This document shows positions 1-6,277 of a DNA stretch of 10,662 nt, piece after piece. The position numbers and the translations under genes are program-made. Position 1 is the first letter of the stretch, and each line of letters begins with the position of its first letter. Origin of the DNA: Bacteroidales bacterium (GTDB taxonomy: Bacteria > Bacteroidota > Bacteroidia > Bacteroidales > UBA932); contig JAGAAU010000240.1 in assembly GCA_017615135.1 (NCBI GenBank), positions 1-10,662 of the forward strand, written 5' to 3'. The notes below the pieces were generated by a model that had not been told where the DNA came from, did no database searches, and worked only from the letters and a program-made list of their open reading frames with translations.

Positions 1-477
1 TCCTTTGCCGACAGCTGGCAGGTGGAGTGGATTTACGGTACCCGCATTTTCTGCTGCCCTCAAACCGATATCCATTCTTCCGCGGTGCCAATGAGAGGAG
101 GGGAGGCGGCGCTTCAGTTTACCATGCCCTGGCACAGGATGGCCCGTTCCGGCCCCGAGGAACTTGGTGTAAGGTTGCGGACTGCAGCGTCTTCAATGCG
201 CTATAATAACAGCGGGAAAGACCACGACGAGTTCTCCTTTCTGGGAGGTGCCTCCTGGACTTTCCCCCTGTCGGAGCGCTTCGGCTTCGATGTCTATACC
301 CTTTGCGGAGCAGCTCTTGCCAGGGGCAGCTGGAAACCTGAACTGGTGGCAGGTACCAGCATGGGGCTCCTGACCTCTGGTTTCTATAAACTTAAACTGT
401 TTGCGGAGGCCGACTGGTTCCCCACATCTTCTCCGCTCAGTTTCGTTACCGGCTTTTCCCTTTCTTTCTGTCTGTGA
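1..477 (+). CDS. C-terminal part of a probable outer-membrane beta-barrel protein
   Basis: The reading frame is open from base 1 and ends with TGA at 475-477, giving about 158 residues; the true start lies before the window, and the GTG at 22 is internal. I do not recognise the family. The sequence is rich in short alternating polar/hydrophobic stretches with many aromatic residues and ends in a run of such strands (last residues GFSLSFCL), which is how many Bacteroidota outer-membrane barrels finish, although a terminal Phe is more usual than Leu. No catalytic motif, repeat or anchor is visible in this part. The stop codon overlaps the GTG start of folC (GTGA at 474-477), so the two are probably co-transcribed and perhaps translationally coupled. 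The barrel assignment is inference from composition; a periplasmic beta-rich protein is the alternative. Confidence 0.55.
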   Translation, partial: SFADSWQVEWIYGTRIFCCPQTDIHSSAVPMRGGEAALQFTMPWHRMARSGPEELGVRLRTAASSMRYNNSGKDHDEFSFLGGASWTFPLSERFGFDVYTLCGAALARGSWKPELVAGTSMGLLTSGFYKLKLFAEADWFPTSSPLSFVTGFSLSFCL

Positions 478-1724
478 GAACTTACAGGGAACTTGTAGAA
501 GACCTTTTTTCCAGGCATCCGAGCGTGCAGGGCAGCGGATTTTCCACCGGCGCCTACAAGCCAGGTCTGGATGGCATGAGGGCTTTCGATGCGCATCTGG
601 GTTTGCCCTGGAAAGCATACCCCTGCGTTCTGGTTGCCGGAACCAACGGAAAAGGCTCAGTGTCTTCCATGCTCTGCTCCGCTTTCGCCGCAAAGGGACT
701 GCGGACGGCACTGTACACCTCTCCTCATCTGTCCGATTTCCGTGAGAGGATGAAGGTACTGGGGCCGGACGGGCGTCTGCTCATGCCTTCGGAAGACTGG
801 GTTGCAGCTTTCCTGCTTTCCAACTCCTCTGCCATGGAGGGCCTGTCTTTCTTCGAAATTACTACCGGAATGGCTTTCCAGTGGTTCCGGGAGCAGGGGG
901 TAGAGATGGCTATAATCGAGGTCGGACTTGGCGGCCGGCTGGATTCCACCAATATAATTTCGCCGGTCCTGAGCATAATTACCAGCATAGGGCTGGACCA
1001 TTGCGCCCTTCTGGGCGATACAAGGGCGAAGATTGCCGCAGAGAAGGCCGGAATATTCCGCAGCGGGGTACCTGCCCTGGTGTCTTCGCGCGATGCCGAA
1101 ACCCTTCCCGTATTTGAGCGTATCGCCTCCGACCTTGGTGTGCCGCTGTATTTCGCCGACGGAGTGGATGGCGGCTCTCTTCTGCAACGGCTGGATCTGA
1201 AAGGTCCCTGCCAGAAGGAAAACCTTCGTACTGTGCTGAAGGCGCTGGAACTGCTGTGCCCCGGGGAGAGTGTGCCTGAGGAGGCAATTGCCACTACTGC
1301 CGCAAGGACGGGGCTTCGCGGCCGCTGGGAGACTCTGCAGACCTCTCCGGAAACCATTGCCGACATTGCCCACAATCCGCCTGCTCTGAAATTGAATTTC
1401 CGGCGTCTGGAGCAGATGGGAAGGCCCCTGTTCATAGTTTTCGGCATTATGGCGGACAAAGACCTGGAATCTGTCTCTGCCTTGCTCCCGGCTTCTGCGC
1501 GCTACTATCTGGCTGCTCCGGCCACTCTCAGGTCGTTGGCTGCCGGGGAACTTGAAAAGAGACTTGCGCTGCTGCGCCCGGATCTGGACTGCCGAAGTTT
1601 TGCCTCCGTGGCCGATGCCGTAAAGCAGGCCGTAGCGGATGCCGCCCGGACCAAAAACGCCCTTGTGTACATAGGCGGAAGTGCTTTTGTGGTTTCAGAA
1701 GCGCTTCAGTTGTTTGCAAGATGA
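474..1724 (+). CDS. folC: Bifunctional folylpolyglutamate synthase / dihydrofolate synthase
   Basis: This Mur-ligase-type cytosolic enzyme adds glutamate to dihydropteroate and to tetrahydrofolates using ATP, so that folates are made and retained in the cell. The 416 residues match the usual bacterial length. Visible motifs are the ATP-binding P-loop GTNGKGS at residues 56-62, YTSPHLSDFRER at 81-92, the central EVGLGGRLDSTN at 149-160, LDHCALLGDT at 174-183, EKAGIFR at 190-196 (its Lys is the carbamylated position in the family), RGRWE at 282-286 and DIAHNP at 297-302, where DGAHNP is more common. The GTG start at 474 is chosen because the N-terminal helix (TYRELVEDLF) that precedes the P-loop in the family begins right there. 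It overlaps the previous gene by 4 bases, with no clear Shine-Dalgarno sequence, suggesting coupling. The PurL-like gene follows after 27 bases. Confidence 0.95.
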   Translation: MRTYRELVEDLFSRHPSVQGSGFSTGAYKPGLDGMRAFDAHLGLPWKAYPCVLVAGTNGKGSVSSMLCSAFAAKGLRTALYTSPHLSDFRERMKVLGPDGRLLMPSEDWVAAFLLSNSSAMEGLSFFEITTGMAFQWFREQGVEMAIIEVGLGGRLDSTNIISPVLSIITSIGLDHCALLGDTRAKIAAEKAGIFRSGVPALVSSRDAETLPVFERIASDLGVPLYFADGVDGGSLLQRLDLKGPCQKENLRTVLKALELLCPGESVPEEAIATTAARTGLRGRWETLQTSPETIADIAHNPPALKLNFRRLEQMGRPLFIVFGIMADKDLESVSALLPASARYYLAAPATLRSLAAGELEKRLALLRPDLDCRSFASVADAVKQAVADAARTKNALVYIGGSAFVVSEALQLFAR

Positions 1725-1751
1725 AAATTATTTCTTAACTTAGGGCTTGTT

Positions 1752-2873
1752 ATGGACCGGGCAAAGGATATTCTGAATTCCCGTTTTGTGATAGACGGAG
1801 TGCAACAACCCTTCACTCCGGCTGGTCTCCTGGCTCAGGTTATGGACTATCCCCAGACAGAGCCTGTGGGGAGGGTAGTGGATGAAAGTCCGGATGTGCC
1901 CCTGGACTATGGCGCGTTCCAGAATCTCAGTCCCGAGGAATGCCTGTCTTCCCTGGATGCCTCCAAGTTGCATTTTCCGCTTCCGTTTGCGGAGGCCTAT
2001 ACCAAAATGGTGGCTCTGGAAAGCCTTACGGAGCTTATATGGAGAAAGGGACATTTCCGCCTTGGAGACCTTTCCCTTAAGGTATGGTGGAAGCTTAATC
2101 CCGGGCCCGTCGGGGCCAAAACCGCCTTTTACCAGTCCGTCAGCGCACTTGCAGACTATCTGGACGCCCTCGGCATCAGGCTGGATTCCTTCTCTCTGTC
2201 TTTAACCAGGAGTGCAAGTTCCCTGCGCTGCTCTACGGTTCTGGCCAGGAATCCTTTCGATGACGATGCTCCGCTCGAACTTCCGTTCCGTACCTCTCAC
2301 CCCAAACTCTCCACCCTTTCCGCCTGCACTCCGGCGCTCATTCCGGATAAACGCAGCTGGGTGGTTTTCATCCCGTTCGAGACCGCTCAGTTCCGGCTCG
2401 GAGGTTCGCAGCTCTCGCAGTCTACGGGCGACGGCGGTGCGGCTCCACAGATAGAAGATCCCGATTATTTCATAGACTGCTACGAGGTGGTTCGGGAGCT
2501 CGTGGAAGACGGGGTTGTAATCAGCGGCACGAGCATAGGTACCGCAGGTCTGCTGCCGGCTTTGAAGAAACTCTCCTCCCTGGGCGGCTGTTCCCTGGAT
2601 GCCGATATTTCGGACGTTATGAAGTATTATGGCGAACAGAGTGCCGTACGTGTGCTTTTCGCCGGCGTTCCGGGCGTGGTAATTCAGGTCCGGGACATAG
2701 ATTTCGATTATCTGGATGCAGAACTGCTTTTGCAGGACATTGCATATTTCCCCCTCGGACACCCATCTGCGGATGCCCCTGGCGAGGTTAAACTGAATTT
2801 TTCCGCCAAATCAGGCATACAGAATATTCTGGATTCGCTGATCCTGAACCAGGGTGCGGAGGGAGAAGACTAG
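1752..2873 (+). CDS. Degenerate PurL-like protein (second synthetase half, stand-alone)
   Basis: This 373-residue protein lines up by eye with the second AIR-synthetase-like half of long PurL (phosphoribosylformylglycinamidine synthase). ESLTELIW (90-97) matches the PurL EALTN helix. The segment at 124-152 matches the region holding GKDSMSM, here LDSFSLSL. LGGSQLSQS (216-224) matches the LGGS/LGATALAQ turn, SGTSIGTAGL (258-267) matches the HD-(R/I)S-(D/A)GGL motif, and VLFAGVPGVVIQV (301-313) plus LGHPS (335-339) match the end of the synthetase domain. The signature residues (GKDS, HD) are replaced and the glutaminase domain and first half are absent, so normal PurL activity is unlikely. What it does instead is unknown: a regulatory or scaffolding pseudoenzyme is possible. 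The frame is intact and lies between folC (27 bases) and phoH (13 bases). An AGGG at 1742-1745 is a weak ribosome-binding site. Homology is fairly sure; function is open. Confidence 0.75.
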   Translation: MDRAKDILNSRFVIDGVQQPFTPAGLLAQVMDYPQTEPVGRVVDESPDVPLDYGAFQNLSPEECLSSLDASKLHFPLPFAEAYTKMVALESLTELIWRKGHFRLGDLSLKVWWKLNPGPVGAKTAFYQSVSALADYLDALGIRLDSFSLSLTRSASSLRCSTVLARNPFDDDAPLELPFRTSHPKLSTLSACTPALIPDKRSWVVFIPFETAQFRLGGSQLSQSTGDGGAAPQIEDPDYFIDCYEVVRELVEDGVVISGTSIGTAGLLPALKKLSSLGGCSLDADISDVMKYYGEQSAVRVLFAGVPGVVIQVRDIDFDYLDAELLLQDIAYFPLGHPSADAPGEVKLNFSAKSGIQNILDSLILNQGAEGED

Positions 2874-2886
2874 AAGCTTTTGTATT

Positions 2887-4227
2887 ATGTCAAAGCCAAA
2901 GATCTTTGTGCTGGATACGAATATTATCCTGCACGACCACAAAGCGATACGCCATTTTCAGGATAACAACATTGTTATCCCCATGGCGGTAATCGAAGAA
3001 CTGGACAAGTTCAAGAAGGGTAACGATGCACTTTCTTTCAATGCCCGCAACTTCATGCGGGATATTGACAAGATGACCGGAGGGAAGCATTTCTCTGAAG
3101 ACGGCGTGCCCATAGGCAAAGGCCTTGGCAAGATTAAGGTGGAGCCAAACCATCCCTTTCCGCCGGAGCTGGAGGAACTGTTCCAGAACGACATCCCGGA
3201 CCACAGAATCCTTTCCACCGCAATATGGATACGGGACCACCATCCCGACAGTTTCGTAGCCCTGGTTACCAAGGACGTGAACCTGCGTATCAAGTCCCGT
3301 GCAGCCGGTATGGAGGTTCAGGATTATCTTACGGACAGGATAGATGAATCCCGGATAGAGTTCTCTCAGCGCGAGGTGATTGAAAAGTCTCTCCCGCAGG
3401 AACTTATGCAGAAGCTGATGTACGGTCCCGAGCCTGCGCTTAAATGGAAGGATGTATCCGGCAGCAAACCGGCCCCCAACCAGTTGTATAAGTTTACCTG
3501 GAAAGGTGGCGACGACCAGCCGGTATGCGCCCGTTACGACGCTTTTCAGGACAAGATAGTGCATATTCGCACCCGTGAGGCCTGCGGCATACGTCCCCGC
3601 AACGAGGAACAGCTGATGGCGATGGATGCCTGTCTGAATCCCAGGACAGAGCTGGTTTCCCTAACTGGCGGCGCCGGTACCGGAAAAACCCTTATAGCCC
3701 TGGCGGCGGCGCTGGAGCAGGAGCGCGAATACGAGCAGATTATCCTTTCGCGGCCTACCGTAATTCTGGGGAATCAGGATATCGGCTTCCTGCCAGGAGA
3801 CCAGAAGAGCAAAATGAGCCCCTTCCTGCAGCCCCTTATGGACAACCTGAACGTGATAAAGGCGCAGTTCCGCCCATCATCGCGTGAGGCCCTCCGCATA
3901 GAGGCCATGCTTACAAAGGAGAAACTGATAATAGAGCCTCTGGCATATATCCGTGGGCGCAGTCTGGGGAAATGCTATTTCATTATAGACGAAGCTCAGA
4001 ACCTTACTCCGCACGAGATTAAGACTATCATCACCCGTGCCGGAGAGGGGACAAAGATGGTTTTCACAGGAGATGTATTCCAGATAGACCAGCCTTACCT
4101 GGACCGCTGGTCCAACGGACTTACCCATCTGGGTGAAAAGATGGCCGGGCAGAAACTGTTCCAGCACGTCTTCCTTCGTAAAGGCGAACGCAGCGAGCTT
4201 TCAGACCTCGCTTCCCGTTTGCTGTAA
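2887..4227 (+). CDS. PIN-PhoH protein (ribonuclease domain fused to PhoH ATPase)
   Basis: This 446-residue cytosolic protein has two domains. The N-terminal PIN domain (about 5-135) shows the four acidic positions expected of a metal-dependent ribonuclease: D10 in VLDTN, E37/E38 in VIEELD, D105 in DHRILS and D130 in VTKDVNLR. The C-terminal PhoH domain (about 235-446) has Walker A GGAGTGKT (261-268), LSRPTVILGNQDIGFLPGD (287-305), Walker B FIIDEAQ (365-371) and VFTGDVFQID (392-401). Relatives of this PhoH2 architecture have been reported as ATP-dependent RNA unwinding and cleaving proteins; that role is carried over from family knowledge. The ATG at 2887 is preferred to the GTG at 2854 because 2854 lies inside the previous gene and the PIN domain starts with KPKIFVLDTN right after 2887. 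It is the last gene of the plus-strand run. Unlike many PhoH2 proteins there is no separate antitoxin-like gene upstream; the neighbour is the PurL-like gene, 13 bases away. Confidence 0.92.
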   Translation: MSKPKIFVLDTNIILHDHKAIRHFQDNNIVIPMAVIEELDKFKKGNDALSFNARNFMRDIDKMTGGKHFSEDGVPIGKGLGKIKVEPNHPFPPELEELFQNDIPDHRILSTAIWIRDHHPDSFVALVTKDVNLRIKSRAAGMEVQDYLTDRIDESRIEFSQREVIEKSLPQELMQKLMYGPEPALKWKDVSGSKPAPNQLYKFTWKGGDDQPVCARYDAFQDKIVHIRTREACGIRPRNEEQLMAMDACLNPRTELVSLTGGAGTGKTLIALAAALEQEREYEQIILSRPTVILGNQDIGFLPGDQKSKMSPFLQPLMDNLNVIKAQFRPSSREALRIEAMLTKEKLIIEPLAYIRGRSLGKCYFIIDEAQNLTPHEIKTIITRAGEGTKMVFTGDVFQIDQPYLDRWSNGLTHLGEKMAGQKLFQHVFLRKGERSELSDLASRLL

Positions 4228-4239
4228 ATTGAGAAGCTT

Positions 4240-5517
4240 CTAAGCGAGCCCCGGTTTGCAGGGTTTGCCTGTGGAACGGCGCCAGGCAAAGTACAGTTCT
4301 TCTGTTGCAAGGGCCATCTTTGTAACCGAGCAGCCCGGGACCTTGGGATAGGTGTACCAGGTGTCGGTAAGGGTGTTGAGGTCTACACAGTCGCCCCATT
4401 TGCCCAGATAATTGTATTCTACATGCACGGAATATGCAGAAGGAACCGGTATTTCCATGCTGTACCGGTGTCCCGCAGGGTCTTTTACGTTTACCCGGAA
4501 GCCGTTCATGTCGTGAACCATAGTTCCCTTGCCCAGGGGGATGAACTTTTTGGAATTCGGCAGTGAGCGCACTTCTACGGGCAGTTCTCCGCTGCTGTAT
4601 GTGCCGGCTTCCACTTCTGCCCGCACTTGTTCGCGTTCCCATTCGTACCATGCGGGCACGGAATCGAACCTGGTTTCCCCATCCAGTGCGTGAAGGCTCC
4701 CGTCGGGCTTCATCTCCCAGCGTTTGCCGCAATGCCTGCAGAACAGGATGTTGCCGGAAGAGGCCATTTCATACTCGGTGCCGCACTCGGGGCATTGGTA
4801 CAGCACCCTGTCCAGCCCTTCCGCTCGCTTGTCGTAATGCATCTCCAGTCCCTTTTCCTTCAGCCAGGCAAAGTCGTCGTACTGGAATGCGGATACCAGA
4901 CCTTCGTTTATCTGGTCTGCAGAGAGGGTGGCGAGCTGCTCGGGGGTATAAAGCAGTTTAAAGTCTGCTTCGGTGGGTTTTATTCCGCGCGGATGCAGGT
5001 TCCAGAAAGGGGAGTTTACATGGTGGCCGTGGCAGATGAAGGTAGCCACAGGCACCTTAAGCATCTTGCAGAGTTTGGCAAGGGATTCAGACAGTACGGC
5101 CGTGGTGCCGCAGAGGGAATAGCGGGCTTCCGGGTAAATGACTGCTATATCTCCGTTGTCCACCACTCTGGCGAGCTGACGCACGAGGGTTACGTCCGAT
5201 GTGAATTTGCGCTTGCAGATGCAGCCCACGTTGCGAAGAAGCCACTCGCGTCCGATGAATCCGTCTATCGCCACCACATAGTTGGCCCGCCGGGGGTAGA
5301 TTGCCCTGGTAAGCACCTTGAAGTCCATGAAAGCGTTATGGTTGCTAAGGAGCAGGAAAGGTGGTTTTAGATCCCGGGTGCCTTCGTAATGGATTTGTAC
5401 CTTATGGGCTATTATATCCGGAAGGCTGAGCAGGTATGTAAGTGGCCGGAGATACCAGCGTGTGCGGATAGGCGGAGCCGCCATATCGAAGCGTTCAAAG
5501 TCGCGGTCGTTAGCCAT
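4240..5517 (-). CDS. PlsC-type acyltransferase with C-terminal zinc ribbon and extra domain
   Basis: A 425-residue protein whose first half (about 40-215) is a glycerophosphate-type acyltransferase, expected at the inner membrane in phospholipid or related lipid acylation. It shows the catalytic HX4D motif in SNHNAFMD (H60, D65), a substrate-side block around AIDGFIGREWLLRNVGC (83-99) and YPEARYS (128-134) in place of the usual FPEGTRS. The acyl acceptor cannot be told from sequence. A zinc-ribbon motif follows, CPECG (C242, C245) and CRHCG (C260, C263), then about 160 residues rich in Trp/Tyr and probably beta-structured (280-425). The start MANDRDFERF at 5517 is chosen because the in-frame extension to 5688 would run through the divergent promoter and into the opposite gene. 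GAAAGG lies 3 bases before this ATG. It is monocistronic: convergent with phoH (12-base gap) and divergent from the lipoprotein gene. Confidence 0.85.
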   Translation of the reverse strand: MANDRDFERFDMAAPPIRTRWYLRPLTYLLSLPDIIAHKVQIHYEGTRDLKPPFLLLSNHNAFMDFKVLTRAIYPRRANYVVAIDGFIGREWLLRNVGCICKRKFTSDVTLVRQLARVVDNGDIAVIYPEARYSLCGTTAVLSESLAKLCKMLKVPVATFICHGHHVNSPFWNLHPRGIKPTEADFKLLYTPEQLATLSADQINEGLVSAFQYDDFAWLKEKGLEMHYDKRAEGLDRVLYQCPECGTEYEMASSGNILFCRHCGKRWEMKPDGSLHALDGETRFDSVPAWYEWEREQVRAEVEAGTYSSGELPVEVRSLPNSKKFIPLGKGTMVHDMNGFRVNVKDPAGHRYSMEIPVPSAYSVHVEYNYLGKWGDCVDLNTLTDTWYTYPKVPGCSVTKMALATEELYFAWRRSTGKPCKPGLA

Positions 5518-5541
5518 AATCCTTTCTAAAATGGTGTAGGA

Positions 5542-5549
5542 CAAAGGTA
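5542..5549 (-). promoter_or_regulatory. Bacteroidota -7 box for the acyltransferase gene
   Basis: On the minus strand this reads TACCTTTG, a match to the Bacteroidota TAnnTTTG -7 consensus, 24 bases before the chosen ATG at 5517. No TTTG-type -33 element is seen at the usual distance, so the call rests on the -7 box and its position. Confidence 0.5.
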
Positions 5550-5569
5550 AAAGAAAATCCGGTTTTTTG

Positions 5570-5577
5570 TATATTTG
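5570..5577 (+). promoter_or_regulatory. Bacteroidota -7 box for the CBM9-like lipoprotein gene
   Basis: TATATTTG matches the TAnnTTTG -7 consensus and lies 16 bases before the ATG at 5594, implying a very short leader. No clear -33 TTTG element is visible. Together with the opposite -7 box 20 bases away it makes a compact divergent promoter pair. Confidence 0.5.
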
Positions 5578-5593
5578 TCGAAATACTTTCCCT

Positions 5594-6274
5594 ATGAAAA
5601 AGATACTTTTTGCATTCTTGTCCGTTGCCTTGCTGGCAATTTCCTGTAAATCAAACGATGAGGAGGTGCTGATAATTCCCCGCGACACCCCGTCGGAGTG
5701 GATGGAGATAGGCTGTGTAAACTGGGCCGACCAGTATCCCCGCCATCCGGATGTGAAATTCCGCCTCTGGCACGACGGCGAGTTCTTCTACATAGAATTC
5801 GTGGTGAAAGAACCCACCACCAGGGCCGAACAGGATGTGCAGGGAGGTTTCGTTCACCTGGATTCCTGCCTGGAATGCTACATACATCCGGATCCAGAGA
5901 ACAATCCCTATTATTACAGTTACGAATGGAATGCCACCGGGCATATGTTCCTGGCGTGGCGCCGTTCAAGGGATGAACTGGAGAAGGCTCCTCTCGATGT
6001 CATCAACAGCGTGAAGACCTACCCTTCGCTCGGCACGGAACCCTTCAGCGAGACGGCTCTCCCGGAGCCCTGGACCCTGAAGGTGGCTATCCCTGTATCG
6101 TCCATGTACCATACGGAACTGGACAGCTGGAGCGGCTTCGAGTGCAATATGAACTTTCACAAGTGCACTCAGGGTATAGAAGACAAGGACTTCGTCAGCT
6201 GGGCCCCTATCGACACTCCTGAGCCCACTTTCAACAAGCCCGTCTTCTTCCGTCCTGCAAAGTTCGCGGAGTAG
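5594..6274 (+). CDS. CBM9-like carbohydrate-binding lipoprotein
   Basis: This is a 226-residue exported protein. The N-terminus (MKKILFAFLSVALLAISC) is a lipoprotein signal with the lipidated Cys at position 18; the acidic run just after it (SNDEE) resembles tails that send Bacteroidota lipoproteins to the cell surface, which is an inference here. The rest fits one CBM9-like (DOMON-type) beta-sandwich. Blocks seen are VKFRLWHDGEFFYIEFVVKE, LDSCLECYIHP, YSYEWNATGHMFLAW, SLGTEPF, LKVAIPVSSM and FVSWAPIDTPEPTFNKPVFF. Proteins of this kind bind sugars or sit beside glycan-degrading enzymes; no catalytic motif is visible. The ATG at 5594 is chosen over the TTG at 5567 because the signal peptide starts there. 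It converges on the GH43 gene with only 3 bases between, which suits a local glycan-handling group although the genes are on opposite strands. Substrate is unknown. Confidence 0.82.
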   Translation: MKKILFAFLSVALLAISCKSNDEEVLIIPRDTPSEWMEIGCVNWADQYPRHPDVKFRLWHDGEFFYIEFVVKEPTTRAEQDVQGGFVHLDSCLECYIHPDPENNPYYYSYEWNATGHMFLAWRRSRDELEKAPLDVINSVKTYPSLGTEPFSETALPEPWTLKVAIPVSSMYHTELDSWSGFECNMNFHKCTQGIEDKDFVSWAPIDTPEPTFNKPVFFRPAKFAE

Positions 6275-6277
6275 CGG

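Noticed and set aside
657..1459. Long minus-strand open frames opposite folC
   Set aside because: They overlap the unmistakable folC motifs and give unstructured Arg/Ser/Pro-rich products typical of shadow frames.
2854..2886. Upstream GTG start for the PIN-PhoH protein
   Set aside because: It overlaps the end of the PurL-like gene, and the added 11 residues precede a PIN domain that normally begins close to the start.
4232..4241. Palindrome AGAAGCTTCT between phoH and the acyltransferase gene as a terminator
   Set aside because: It has no loop, only 5-base arms and no T-tract, so it would not form a stable terminator hairpin.
5518..5688. N-terminal extension of the acyltransferase to a start at 5688
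   Set aside because: It would overlap the signal-peptide region of the opposite lipoprotein gene and both promoters; the extension does not resemble acyltransferase sequence.
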